Assembly: GCF_015690345.1 (NCBI RefSeq)
Contig: NZ_JADPUN010000216.1
Location: 1-44,426, forward strand
Length of the DNA stretch: 44,426 bases
Source of the DNA: Plantactinospora alkalitolerans
Lineage (GTDB): Bacteria; Actinomycetota; Actinomycetes; Mycobacteriales; Micromonosporaceae
Direction of reading: 5' to 3'
Made by a program: the position numbers and the translations under genes. The notes below the pieces were generated by a model that worked only from the letters and a program-made list of their open reading frames with translations, made no database searches and had not been told where the DNA came from. Shown piece after piece: positions 1-9,977 of this stretch. The stretch's first letter is position 1; the number at the start of each line of letters is the position of its first letter.

Positions 1-2694
1 GCCCGGGGCCCGGCGCCCAGCGGTGGCAGCGGGTCTTCCGCCGGCGCTGGCGGCGACAACACCGGTACCGGCGGCGACCAGCACGGCGGTGGCCCGGCCG
101 ACGGCGGGGCACCCGGCAAGGGTGCCGCGGACGGCGTCGGGACGGCCGTGGACGGCGGCGGAGGCACCGGCGGTCAGCCGGCCGCCGGCAGCGACGTACG
201 CCCCGCCGGGAGCGACGGAGAGGCCAGTCGCGCCGGCTCCGGGGACACCTCGATCCAGACCAGCGACACACCGGCCACCACCGACAAGTCCGACACAGCT
301 CCACCCGGTGGCAGCGTCGGGGAACCAGCCCGGGACGCTGCCCGCGATGCCCCGGCACCCACCGGTACGCCCGGCGCCGTCACTCGAGGTTCGGATGCGG
401 CGCACCCGACAGCCGTGCCCGAGCCCGGCCGCGTCGAGACGCCACTGAATCCGGCCGCTGAGTTTCGTCCCGAGGCGGTCACCGCTGGCGCACCATCCAC
501 GAAGGACATCTCGGAGACGCGCGAGAGCGTGCCCGCCTCCGTCGCGGAGCAGCCGCCGCAGTCCATCCGGCCCGACCTCCCGGCTGCCGGTGAAGGATCG
601 GTGGACCAGACGGCGGAACCCGCGGCCACGCCGGACCAGACCGATCTCCAGACGGTGGAGTCCGTCGGCGGCGACGCGCCGACGGACTCCACCAGTCGAC
701 AGTCGCCGGCAGCGGCGGGTCCGGACGGTCCCGAGGAAACGCCCGGCACCAGGCGCGACACCGAACCGTCGCTGCCGGTGAACCGCGTGGCCGCTGCACC
801 GTCGACGATCCCGGCCGGCTCCGCCCCACCGAGCACCAGCACAGGTACGTCCACCGACCGCTTCGCCAACGCCTACCTCGCGGCCCAGGGCAGCGGCGCG
901 GTGAACTTCGCCATCCCTGTTCCCACGGACGTGATGGCGGCGAACGGGTCCGCTGCCGCGAAGCTCGACCAGACGTTCCGCGACGCCGGGCTGAAACCCC
1001 TGAGCGAGACGGGAAAGCCCGATATCGCGGCCGACCGCGCCACGACCGATCTCCGGACCGGTCTCAACCGCAAGGCCGACGACGTCGGGCTCAAACAGGG
1101 CATCTTCCCGGCAACGGACGAAGCGGCGGCGGCCCCGGCTCGCAGGACCGATGTCAGCACGGCGGGTGCCCCGGACCGCTTCACGCCGCCGGGCTTCCAT
1201 TCCGTGGAACGGGCGAACTCGCCGGTGATGCGACTGGAGGACGCCCTGACCGCGCAGGGCTGCACTCCCAGGGAGATCCAGGGTTTGCGCGAGGCGATCC
1301 GCCAGGATCCCGCGCTCGCCGACCGGTTGGGCGGCAAGCAGGGCGCCGAGTTGTGGCGCGACTTCGCGAAGGTGGGCCAGGTGCCGTGGGATCGCCTCCG
1401 CCCACCGTCGGAGCGGGTCGACGCCCTGTTGCACCGGGCACTCGGCCTCGACGCCGACGGGTACGTGTCGCAGAAGAACCTCGACCAGCTCACCCACCGC
1501 GCCTGGCACGACGAGAAGTCGCTGCTCGGCCGCGGGCTGTCCCAGAGCGACATGCAGGCGCTCCGCGGCTACCTGCGCGAAACGGGTCGATCCCCGAAAC
1601 CGGCTGCGGAGGACCGACTCGTTCTGGCCGGCGACGGGCAGACGATGCGCGAAAGCGAGTACGTGCAGCACGAGCGCACGAAACAGATCCACGCCACCGT
1701 GGAAGCGCCGATCGCGGTGGGCGTCGCCCGGGCCGCCGGCGCGTCCCCCGAGACGGCCGCGAAGATCGGCCAGGCCTCGAACCTCGTGGTCGACATGGTG
1801 AGCGCCGCCGTACCGCACATTGCCGCCCAGCGTGACCTGCACACGTCGACCAACCTGCCGAACCAGGAGCGGGCGGCCGTCGTCCGGCCGCAGTCGCCGG
1901 CCGTGGACACGAAGCCTCCGGCCACCGACATCCCGGCCGAAGCACCGCAACCGGGCCGGAGCACCGCCCGGGACGGCGGCGTCAGGCTCAGCGGGGATAC
2001 CGGCTGCGCCGCCACCCGAACGCCCGTCGACCGGACACCCACCACCCGTCCGTCGACCGCCGCACCCGCCGACCGCACCGCACCGACCGGCCAGAGCCCC
2101 GGCCGAGCCCCCGACCTGAAACTGAACACCCCACCCCTGGACACCAGGGCCACGACCACCGGCGGCATCGAGAAGATCAGCACGGCGGTGGACCACTTCG
2201 GCGCCCGCACCGTGGTCATCGAGGGCAAGGTCCTCGAAGGTATCAAGGACCGTGCCCTCAACGCGCCGAACTACAACCGGGAGTCACACTGGCGGGATCT
2301 CCGTGCCGAGCTCAACGTTCCGAACTACGAAGCGGCGCACCTGTGGGGACCGGGCTTCGGCGACGAGGCCGCGGCGGGAATCATGCTCGCCCCGAGGGAT
2401 GTGAACCAGATCTGGCAGAGCAAGGGTGTCGAGGCGTTCGTCCGCGACCTGGCCAACGAGGCGCGCGTACACGGCGGTGCGTTGCGGCTGACCGCCACCG
2501 CGACCAGCCACGGCTCGGAGGTTCGCGGCGGAGACGCCCTGCTTGCGCAGGTGACGTATCGATTCACGGTTGTCGACAGGACCGGAAACCCCGTCGACGC
2601 GAAGCAGGTCACTCTCTCGGTTGACCCGCCGCCGAGCGGTCGCGTCCACGACCTGGCCGTGTCAGACGTCCCACTCCGTCGTTCACGGCCGTGA
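1..2694 (+). CDS. Polymorphic-toxin-like protein, C-terminal part (5' end outside window)
   Basis: The frame is open from base 1, so the start lies upstream; 897 residues are visible. Residues 1-330 are low-complexity Gly/Pro/Ala/Thr/Ser-rich and probably disordered, which suits a delivered or surface-displayed effector. Residues about 395-620 form a helical middle region with no family I recognise. From about residue 720 the sequence becomes globular and ends in a compact domain with AHLWGPGFGDEAA near residue 779, followed by a VNQIWQ stretch. That pattern resembles the C-terminal domain annotated as polymorphic toxin type 4 (Ntox4-like). The architecture of a long variable region with a toxin-like tip fits polymorphic toxins, but activity and export route cannot be read from the sequence. 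No obvious cognate immunity gene follows: the next gene is an AraC-type regulator. The family assignment is from memory of the motif, so it is moderate. Confidence 0.7.
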   Translation, partial: ARGPAPSGGSGSSAGAGGDNTGTGGDQHGGGPADGGAPGKGAADGVGTAVDGGGGTGGQPAAGSDVRPAGSDGEASRAGSGDTSIQTSDTPATTDKSDTAPPGGSVGEPARDAARDAPAPTGTPGAVTRGSDAAHPTAVPEPGRVETPLNPAAEFRPEAVTAGAPSTKDISETRESVPASVAEQPPQSIRPDLPAAGEGSVDQTAEPAATPDQTDLQTVESVGGDAPTDSTSRQSPAAAGPDGPEETPGTRRDTEPSLPVNRVAAAPSTIPAGSAPPSTSTGTSTDRFANAYLAAQGSGAVNFAIPVPTDVMAANGSAAAKLDQTFRDAGLKPLSETGKPDIAADRATTDLRTGLNRKADDVGLKQGIFPATDEAAAAPARRTDVSTAGAPDRFTPPGFHSVERANSPVMRLEDALTAQGCTPREIQGLREAIRQDPALADRLGGKQGAELWRDFAKVGQVPWDRLRPPSERVDALLHRALGLDADGYVSQKNLDQLTHRAWHDEKSLLGRGLSQSDMQALRGYLRETGRSPKPAAEDRLVLAGDGQTMRESEYVQHERTKQIHATVEAPIAVGVARAAGASPETAAKIGQASNLVVDMVSAAVPHIAAQRDLHTSTNLPNQERAAVVRPQSPAVDTKPPATDIPAEAPQPGRSTARDGGVRLSGDTGCAATRTPVDRTPTTRPSTAAPADRTAPTGQSPGRAPDLKLNTPPLDTRATTTGGIEKISTAVDHFGARTVVIEGKVLEGIKDRALNAPNYNRESHWRDLRAELNVPNYEAAHLWGPGFGDEAAAGIMLAPRDVNQIWQSKGVEAFVRDLANEARVHGGALRLTATATSHGSEVRGGDALLAQVTYRFTVVDRTGNPVDAKQVTLSVDPPPSGRVHDLAVSDVPLRRSRP

Positions 2695-2730
2695 ACAGGG
2701 CGAGAGCGATGCACCGCGTATCCTTTCCCC

Positions 2731-3441
2731 GTGATGCTGCGGTTCGAGTCGCGCGCCTCCGACTCGCCCTGGATCGATACCGTCTGGACCTGTAGGAGCG
2801 AGAAGGTCGCGGAGATGACCTCTGTCGCGTGGGTGTGCTGGGGTCTGGTGTTCTGGCAGCACGAGGGCAGGGCGTACGCGAGCATTTCCGGCCCCGAGAC
2901 CAGGACCGGCACCGCGCCGGTGCCGCAGGACGCGACCTTCGTCGGTATCGAGTTCGCCGTGGGCACGTCGCTGCGGGTCGTGCCGACGGCGGCCCTGGTC
3001 GACGGCGGCGTCGAACTTCCCGACGCCACGCGCAGGACCTTTCGGCTGGACGGCGCCCGCTGGGAGACCCCCGGCCCCGACGACGCCGAGGCCCTGGTCG
3101 ACCGGCTTGTCCGGGCCGGAACCGTGGTCCGTGACCCGCTCGTCACCGAGGTCCGCCGCGGCCACCGTCCGGAGGTGTCGGAACGCACCGTCGAACGCCG
3201 GTTCCGGGCGGCGACCGGGCTCACCCAAGGCGCTGTACGGCAGATCGAACGCGTACGCAGGGCGTCGATGCTCCTGACCGCCGGCGTCCCCGTCGCCGAT
3301 GTCCTCTCCGATCTCGGGTATTTCGACGAGCCGCATCTGGCCCGTGCGCTGCGCCGGTACGTCGGGCGTACGGTTCGACAACTCCACGAGGGCACGGGCG
3401 GTGCGCTCGCCCTGGACCTGACTCAGTCGACGACGTCGTAG
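2731..3441 (+). CDS. AraC-family transcriptional regulator
   Basis: A 236-residue protein. The C-terminal third (about residues 150-225) has the two helix-turn-helix units of AraC/XylS regulators: SERTVERRFRAATGLT and then a second unit containing VADVLSDLGYFDEPHLAR. The N-terminal half is a probable cupin-like sensor domain without a recognisable ligand motif. The start is GTG at 2731, with a TATCCT -10 element ending 6 bases upstream, so the transcript is probably leaderless; the next codon, ATG at 2734, is an alternative. The 3' end overlaps the convergent reductase gene by 19 bp, so transcription of one may interfere with the other. It plausibly controls that neighbour, which is inferred only from position. 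Confidence 0.88.
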   Translation: MMLRFESRASDSPWIDTVWTCRSEKVAEMTSVAWVCWGLVFWQHEGRAYASISGPETRTGTAPVPQDATFVGIEFAVGTSLRVVPTAALVDGGVELPDATRRTFRLDGARWETPGPDDAEALVDRLVRAGTVVRDPLVTEVRRGHRPEVSERTVERRFRAATGLTQGAVRQIERVRRASMLLTAGVPVADVLSDLGYFDEPHLARALRRYVGRTVRQLHEGTGGALALDLTQSTTS

Positions 3442-3995
3442 ATCAGTTTCAGAACACCGTTCGGGTAAGCGGTCGACTCCCGGAGGGTCAGTCGCTGCTT
3501 GTCCTTGTCCGCGTTGCTGAACAGCGTCTTGCCGGCGCCGAGCAGCACAGGGAAGACGAGAAGGTTGTACCGGTCGATCAGGCGCGCGTCCGACAGGCGC
3601 CGGGCCAGCTCCGCACTGCCATGGATGAAGATCGCGCCACCCGCGCTCTTCTTGAGTTCGGCGACGTCCCCGGTCGAGCGGAGGATGGTCGTCGGTCCCC
3701 ATCCCTCGACGAGGGCGTCGCCGGACAGCGTGCTCGAGACGACGTACTTGGGCAGTTCCTGGTAGGCGGCGTGGTCGTCCGACTCGCGCCAGACCGGCGC
3801 GAACAACTCGTAGCTCCGGCGGCCGAACATCAACGCGGTCGTATCCTCGAGTTCCTCACCCTTGAGCGAGAAGGCCTCGGGCACGAATTCGACGTCGCTG
3901 ACCCAGCCACCGCCTCGGTGCCCCTCGGCCGGGTCACCTGGGGAGTCCACGACGCCGTCGAGGGAACAGAAGCCGGTGTAGACCAGTTCACGCAT
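3423..3995 (-). CDS. Dihydrofolate reductase family protein (RibD C-terminal-like)
   Basis: A 190-residue protein of the RibD C-terminal/DHFR-like fold. It starts MRELVYTGFCSLDGVV, the usual strand-1 signature, and carries GRRSYELFAPVW, a GAIFIHGSAELARRL nucleotide-binding segment and the PVLLGAGKTLF motif near the C-terminus. Members are NAD(P)H-dependent reductases, mostly of unknown substrate, and are common in actinomycetes. The frame extends upstream to 4094, but I chose ATG at 3995 because AGGAGA lies about 8 bases upstream and the family begins there. The gene converges on the AraC gene with a 19-bp overlap. Confidence 0.9.
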   Translation of the reverse strand: MRELVYTGFCSLDGVVDSPGDPAEGHRGGGWVSDVEFVPEAFSLKGEELEDTTALMFGRRSYELFAPVWRESDDHAAYQELPKYVVSSTLSGDALVEGWGPTTILRSTGDVAELKKSAGGAIFIHGSAELARRLSDARLIDRYNLLVFPVLLGAGKTLFSNADKDKQRLTLRESTAYPNGVLKLIYDVVD

Positions 3996-4265
3996 GTGCT
4001 GTTTCTCCTGAGATCGAAGCGATGAGATCGCCAGGGGATCGGCAACCGGTCCCGGCGCCACGTGGACGCGTTCTGACGACGAACCGACGATCATGCTAGG
4101 AAGCGATCGGCATGGCGGTCTTGTACGGAACCGACGGCAGTGCCGACGACAGGACCGGCGCGGGCATGGTGATGAGGCAATCAGCGCGACCCCGGTGAGG
4201 AGGCTCTCGTCGCGGACCCTCGACCGTCGTTCACCGTCGCTTCTTCGGCCGGGGCGGGCTCGGGG

Positions 4266-4295
4266 TTGACTGGCATTCCATGCAGCGGCAAGAAT
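4266..4295 (+). promoter_or_regulatory. Candidate promoter of the secreted SGNH esterase
   Basis: TTGACT at 4266-4271 and AAGAAT at 4290-4295 with an 18-bp spacer make a plausible housekeeping-sigma promoter reading toward the gene starting at 4394. The operator at 4309-4322 would sit at about +7 to +20, where a bound repressor blocks elongation. The promoter is predicted by eye only. Confidence 0.4.
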
Positions 4296-4308
4296 ACATC
4301 GTGGTCGT

Positions 4309-4322
4309 TGTTAGCGCTAACA
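4309..4322. promoter_or_regulatory. Perfect 14-bp palindromic operator, LacI-family type
   Basis: TGTTAGCGCTAACA is a perfect palindrome with the central CG step typical of LacI/GalR-family operators. It lies 71 bp upstream of the SGNH esterase start and just downstream of the candidate promoter. LacI-family repressors commonly control secreted polysaccharide-degrading enzymes in actinomycetes. No LacI-family gene is in this window, so the regulator would act in trans. Confidence 0.6.
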
Positions 4323-4390
4323 TTCTGCTGTGCGACGCGACCTCGTGATCCTGACGCGGTGACCGCCGCCACGCGAATCTCTGGGAGTAG

Positions 4391-5509
<1,119 letters not shown>

Positions 5510-5865
5510 CCGTACCCGGGGCCTGGCCGATCGGCCCGCGAACCTGCCGCGATGCGTCTTGACGTGCCGTCGGCGACGCCCCGGAGCCAGCACCGGATGA
5601 CGGGCTCTGTCGCTGATTGTCTCGGATGGCCCTGCCAGATGAGACGCTCTCCGCAGAGGACAGCCGTAACCGGCCCCGCCACGAGTTGACTCTCGCTGCC
5701 TTCGTTCACCGATTGTCGTTGACACCGTGCCTATCGCACGGCTACCGGTGTGCCGGTCCGCGTGTTGTCTGCGGCCCGACCGGACGTACGACAGGCAGCA
5801 GCGCAGGGCACGTCGCTGCGGAATCGAAGCGTGCGCCAACCGCAATCGCCGTTAGCCTGACAGGC
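5510..5865. other. Intergenic region, no gene seen
   Basis: About 356 bp after the esterase. A weak GGGCC/GGCCC hairpin directly after the stop could act as a terminator, but there is no T-run. A TAGCCT element at 5853-5858 sits 7 bases before the next start and is a likely leaderless promoter for the VOC gene. No convincing coding sequence on either strand. Confidence 0.5.
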
Positions 5866-6222
5866 ATGGCCATCGCTCGCTTGCCCGTCATCGCTATCGA
5901 CTGTCCAGATCCTGGTGCGCTCGCAAGGTTCTACGGCGCGATGCTGGATTGGAAGATCGACGTCTTCGTGGACCGGGCTTCGGTTTGCTCTCAGGACGGC
6001 CAGTGCATCATCTTCCATCGGGTGGCTGATTACACGCCGCCGACGTGGCCGACCCAGGAGCGGCCCAAGCAGATGCACCTCGACATGGTCGTTGACAACC
6101 TCGACGCAGCCGAGGCGGCAGTGGTCGATCTCGGTGCGACCAGACATCCGGACCAGCCAGGTACGGCCTACAGGGTCTTCCTGGACCCTGCGGGTCACCC
6201 ATTCTGCCTATGTCTGGAATGA
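5866..6222 (+). CDS. VOC (glyoxalase/bleomycin-resistance-like) family protein
   Basis: A 118-residue single VOC module. It starts MAIARLPVIAIDCPDPGALARFY, the first beta-alpha-beta unit, and has PKQMHLDMVVDNLDAAEAAV in the middle and a terminal PAGHPFCLCLE strand. The family includes glyoxalases, dioxygenases and antibiotic-binding proteins; a metal site is possible with His at the HLDM position and the terminal Glu, but the activity is unknown. The frame is open upstream, but ATG at 5866 is chosen because the family starts there and TAGCCT ends 7 bases before it, giving a probable leaderless transcript. A degraded IS630-type element follows. Confidence 0.88.
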   Translation: MAIARLPVIAIDCPDPGALARFYGAMLDWKIDVFVDRASVCSQDGQCIIFHRVADYTPPTWPTQERPKQMHLDMVVDNLDAAEAAVVDLGATRHPDQPGTAYRVFLDPAGHPFCLCLE

Positions 6223-6510
6223 TCCGGACGGGAGCTCGGCATAGCGTTCGCACTCATCGGTAGTCCCGCACGTCGACCGACACGGAACGTCGATCACGGA
6301 GCGTCTCGCCTACGGGTTCATGCCCTCGCAGGATACGAGCACCGGATCGGCACAGTAACCCACGACGGGCCCAGCACGTTGGACATTCCTAATGCCATCG
6401 TGCTCACTGCGCGAGCTGTCCTCGGCGATGCTCCGGCTGCTGCTTCTCACGGTGCTTGCGGCCGCATCCGTGGCACTCCTGATCACCACGACCGCCAGTA
6501 TCCATCCAGG

Positions 6511-7058
6511 ATGGCGGGTCAGACGCTGCGCCCCCCGAAGGCCCGCACCTGGGGCCGCCGCGGCCACACGCCGGTGACCCGGTGTCGGGCAGGGGCTCCG
6601 GGCGGATCTCGATTGCTGGTCTGGTCTGCGTCAAGCCCGGGCAGCGCAGCCGGCTCATCTACCGCACGATCGTCCACCGCGGCCGCAAGAACGAGTGGTG
6701 CAGCTTCGCCGAAGCCGACTACATCGCCCTGCTCGACGCCGCCCACCAGCAACTCAGCGGCCCGATCGTGCTGGTCTGGGACAATTTGAACGCCCACGTC
6801 AGCGCCGCTATGCGCGAGCTGATCGCCGCACGGGACTGGCTGCACGTCATCCGGCTGCCCGCCTACGCGCCCGGCCTCAACCCCACCGAGGGCGTGTGGT
6901 CACACCTCAAACGCAGCATCGGCGACCTCGCCGTCCGCGGCGTTGACCACCTCCAGGCGGTCATCAAGAACCGGCTCAAGCGAATCCAGTACCGCACCGA
7001 TCTGCTCGACGGCTTCCTCGCCCACACCGGCCTTACCCTCGAACCCGACTCAACCTAG
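6511..7058 (+). pseudogene. IS630-family transposase remnant, truncated and frameshifted
   Basis: The 3' part of an IS630/Tc1-mariner-type DDE transposase. Up to about 6580 the frame reads GQTLRPPKARTWGRRGHTPV. It then continues one frame over as VSGRGSGRISIAGLVCVKPG and onward through LVWDNLNAH (second catalytic Asp) and GLNPTEGVWSHLK (catalytic Glu) to the stop at 7058. A single-base deletion near 6580 explains the shift. The helix-turn-helix N-terminus and the first catalytic Asp are missing, so it cannot make active transposase. Just upstream, at 6428, a short hydrophobic N-terminus (MLRLLLLTVLAAASVALL) runs into the junction and may be a gene cut by the element. I saw no clear terminal inverted repeats. 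Confidence 0.85.
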
Positions 7059-7143
7059 CCATTCAAGGTCTGTAGCGGTCCATCCTCGGCTGCCTTCAGT
7101 GCTACGACGACGTTAGTTACCGTCTGGCTGCGTGCCGGAGTAA

Positions 7144-7563
7144 CTAATGGCAGAGCAGAAGCAGCTTGACGCCTGCGCCGCAGGAGGCGGTTAGGGCAAG
7201 CGTGACGGCGAGGAGGGCACGGGCGACGATCGGGCCTGCCTTACGGCCGTCCCAGGTAATCGGGAGCAGCTGTTCCACAACGACCGCAAGCAGCCAGACG
7301 AGCAGCAGCAGCGGGTAATTCAGGTCCCAAATCTCGTTGGAGAAGGCGCTGCCGTTGCCGCTGCCGCCGTAGTTCGAGCAGCCGCGCACGTCGGTGGCCG
7401 GCTGGAGCGCCACCGTCAGCATCGTAAGCAGGACACCGCCCACCAGCAGCGCCCAGAAGCCGGCTAGCGGGGACCGCGGCTTCGTCAGCCCAGCACGCTC
7501 GCCTTCGAACAAGAAGATCGTCGGCTCCCTGGGTTGCGGTGTAGGAGCTGCCGATGAAAGCAC
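7144..7563 (-). CDS. Small multi-pass membrane protein, unknown function
   Basis: A 139-residue protein with three clear hydrophobic segments: about 33-53 (SPLAGFWALLVGGVLLTMLTVAL), 83-100 (YPLLLLVWLLAVVVEQLL) and 112-130. A Gly/Ser-rich loop with one Cys lies between the first two, and a C-terminal tail has two Cys. Hydrophobicity and codon bias support a real protein, but I recognise no family. The start is GTG at 7563; there is no clear Shine-Dalgarno, so it is uncertain. It lies beside the IS630 remnant on the opposite strand. Confidence 0.6.
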   Translation of the reverse strand: MLSSAAPTPQPREPTIFLFEGERAGLTKPRSPLAGFWALLVGGVLLTMLTVALQPATDVRGCSNYGGSGNGSAFSNEIWDLNYPLLLLVWLLAVVVEQLLPITWDGRKAGPIVARALLAVTLALTASCGAGVKLLLLCH

Positions 7564-7858
7564 ACCCGCTCACAATGATCAAATAAGCGGCCTTTCCGCT
7601 GGCTGACGTCCTCGCCGTCGTCCGAACTCACTAGGAATCGGCCGAACGGTGGTAAAGATGCGGGGAGGCGATCGGCTCATCCTGAATCCGCAGCTTAGAG
7701 GCCGTGCCGGGTATCCGCTCTTCGGCATGATCGTGTCCCACACGCCTTCCGGGCCGTCACCCTGCGTAGCTTCCAGGCAACCTAGCGACGTGCGTGCTCT
7801 GCGGCAGATGAGGACGTCGTGTCGTGGCTACTCGGAGCAATGCCCATACGATGCTCTT

Positions 7859-8212
7859 GTGAACGAGCCGAGCCCAAGATTCGCCGCTGCGTTCGTGCGT
7901 AGTGTCGCCGTTCTAGCGCTGGAGGCTGATGCGCAGGTGGCATGGACCAGCCAGCTCGCAAAGCACCACGTTCCACTGATCGACGAGCTAGCGCTAGAGT
8001 TCGATGAAGGTATTCGGCTCCTGCCAATTTTTGTGGAGCGTGGCTGGCTCAACGACGAGGCCCGACCTGTGTTGGCTCAGCTCGATGAACAGCTTGACGC
8101 AATGAGCGGCCAGCACAATGCCCACCTGTGGCATGCTGAGGCTCTGGTCAGCCGAGCGGAGTGGGATCGCGTCAGGACACTGGCGAGGATAGCCCTGACT
8201 CGGTTGGTCTAA
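7859..8212 (+). CDS. Hypothetical acidic helical protein
   Basis: A 117-residue, mostly helical, acidic protein (for example LALEFDEGIRLLPIFVERGW and ARPVLAQLDEQLDAMSG). No catalytic motif or membrane segment is visible and I do not recognise the family. Its size and acidity would suit an immunity protein, which is speculation. The frame is open upstream to 7649, but GTG at 7859 is preferred because TACGAT at 7847-7852 stands 6 bases before it in the usual leaderless arrangement. Upstream codon use is poor. Confidence 0.6.
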   Translation: MNEPSPRFAAAFVRSVAVLALEADAQVAWTSQLAKHHVPLIDELALEFDEGIRLLPIFVERGWLNDEARPVLAQLDEQLDAMSGQHNAHLWHAEALVSRAEWDRVRTLARIALTRLV

Positions 8213-8372
8213 TCGCAACTGCGCAGGCGCACTACTCTCGACACGACGGGACGGGACGCCCGCGCGGGGCCGGCTACAAGCGGTGATGGCCGGGCACGCG
8301 GTCGCCACCCACAGTGCGGCAGATGAGCGCAGTCTGGCGGTCGGCGCTGCCGGGCCGTTGCGCGGTGGCCGG

Positions 8373-9401
8373 TCAGGACTGAGCGGCGGATGCACCGGGC
8401 AGCAGGTCGGCGGCCGGTAACGCAAAGTCGATGAACTGGGCGACCTGCTGGGCGACCGGTGGGTCCAGGTTGGCCAGCACCACCGTGACGTGCTCCGATG
8501 CAGGGTGGATGGTCAGCACGGCGCTCGCGCCGGGGAACCCGCCAATGCCGCTGATCGACCGGATGCTGTGTACGGTCTGCTCGGCGAACCCGTAGGCTTG
8601 CCGCCCGTTGAAGCCCGCATTCACCTTGCCGGTGGTCAGCAGGTCGGTGTGTGTGGCGTCCAGTAGGTCGTGACGCAGGATCGCCAGCGCGAACTGGCGC
8701 AGGTCGCCGGCTGTGGCGTAGGCGCCGCCAGCCGGGTTGCCCAGTAGCGACCGGTAGTCGGTGTTCGGGGTGAGGTCGTCGCCGAGATAGCCGATGGCCA
8801 GGTCCGGGGCCGGTGGCTCGTCGGGGTTGTTGCCGGAGCGGGTCATGCCGGCCGGACGCAGCACGGCGGTGTCCAAGTCGGCCAGGTAGCCGTGGCCGGT
8901 GATGCGTTCGATGATCGCGCCGAGCAGGACGTAGCCGTAGTTGCTGTAGTCATACATACTGCCGGGCTCGAACGTCGGGGGTCGGCGGCCGAGCAGGGCG
9001 ATGAACTGGTCCGGGGTGCGGATCTCGTCGCGGCGGTCCCAGTGGGCGGAGGTGAAGATGTCGCCGGTGCCGCCGGTATGGGTGAGCAGGTGGTGCACAG
9101 TGGCCTTGGCGGCCAGTTCGGCGTTCGGGTAGTCCGGCAGGTGCCGGCCGATCGGGTCGGCCGCGGACAGCCGGCCGTCCTGGATCAGTCGCACGATCGA
9201 GGTGGCGGTGAACAGTTTGGTGATCGACCCTATCTGGAATCGGGTGTCCATGGTCACCGGGGTCTTCCGCTCCCGGTCGGCCAGGCCGTAAGCACCGGTG
9301 AACAGCGTTTCGTTGCGCCGGGTGACCAGGACCGTTCCGCTGAACCGGCCGGCCGCCGACTCCTCGTCCAGGATTGCGGTCAAGCGCCGCCGCCAGGCCA
9401 T
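8373..9401 (-). CDS. Serine hydrolase of the beta-lactamase/PBP-like family
   Basis: A 342-residue class C beta-lactamase-fold hydrolase without a signal peptide. The SxxK motif is SITK (Ser59, Lys62), and the YxN motif is YSN (152-154) in DYSNYGYVLLG. A GIGGFPGASA segment near the C-terminus is the likely KTG-equivalent strand. HHLLTHTGG and FEPGSMYDYSNYGY are typical of the EstB/AmpC-like esterases and D-peptidases in this family. The substrate may be an ester or D-peptide; true beta-lactamase activity is not implied. ATG at 9401 is chosen over an in-frame GTG at 9419 because GGAGGGGG lies just upstream of it. Confidence 0.92.
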   Translation of the reverse strand: MAWRRRLTAILDEESAAGRFSGTVLVTRRNETLFTGAYGLADRERKTPVTMDTRFQIGSITKLFTATSIVRLIQDGRLSAADPIGRHLPDYPNAELAAKATVHHLLTHTGGTGDIFTSAHWDRRDEIRTPDQFIALLGRRPPTFEPGSMYDYSNYGYVLLGAIIERITGHGYLADLDTAVLRPAGMTRSGNNPDEPPAPDLAIGYLGDDLTPNTDYRSLLGNPAGGAYATAGDLRQFALAILRHDLLDATHTDLLTTGKVNAGFNGRQAYGFAEQTVHSIRSISGIGGFPGASAVLTIHPASEHVTVVLANLDPPVAQQVAQFIDFALPAADLLPGASAAQS

Positions 9402-9977
9402 GATTCCCCCTCCGGGCACCTACGATGAGTGCACCCACTGGTTTAGCTGAACGTCCGCCAACCGGCCACCGAATTTCTGGCCGGCTCGGTACGGGCCCGC
9501 TCACGCCGACGGTGAGTGCCCGGCCGGGCTCCACCACGCTCGGATCACCCTGGGATGCAGGGTTGAGTTCTTCATGCCGCAAGTTTCAGCTCATGAATAG
9601 CCAGATTCCAATCCATACCGTCACACGTCGATAGCGACGGCATTTGCGGATGCGAAAAGCACACTGTCCTCGGCAGATCCGCTCATCCGTCTCTCCGGTG
9701 TATGCCTGCCCGACCTCACGGATAGTCAGGCCATCCGATGACGTCTTCGGTGTCAACTCCTCGTAGGACCGCTCCTTGCCTCAACGCAACAGTGACATCG
9801 GTACGGCCATACGAAGGATCGTGGGTGCGAACGCTGCTGAACCTCGCGTAGGACGGGTCCGCCGTAGGTCCGGCAACTAGCGCATGAACGAAGTCCCAGG
9901 CGGTGAACTGCAGGGTTCAGCCAAAGGCCGCGCACGAGCAGCGGCAGATCCCTGCTGTCCAATCCGACGATGCCTGG
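9402..9977. other. 576-bp region without a convincing gene
   Basis: Short open frames occur on both strands but none has actinomycete-like codon bias, a sensible start or a recognisable domain. A minus-strand stretch around 9625-9760 reads GLTIREVGQAYTGETDERI before degenerating, which could be the tail of a decayed gene. It is flanked by the hydrolase and an immunity-like gene inside the accessory zone. Confidence 0.4.

Noticed and set aside
2739-2752. GGTTCGAGTC, resembling a tRNA T-loop
   Set aside because: No matching acceptor stem, D-arm or anticodon arm upstream, and it lies in the first codons of the AraC gene.
7985-8000. CTAGCGCTAG palindrome resembling a LacI-type core
   Set aside because: It lies well inside a coding sequence with no promoter nearby, and 10 bp is short enough to be chance.
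9753-9962. 69-codon Cys-rich minus-strand frame
   Set aside because: No start signal and no homology I recognise; probably chance in decayed DNA.
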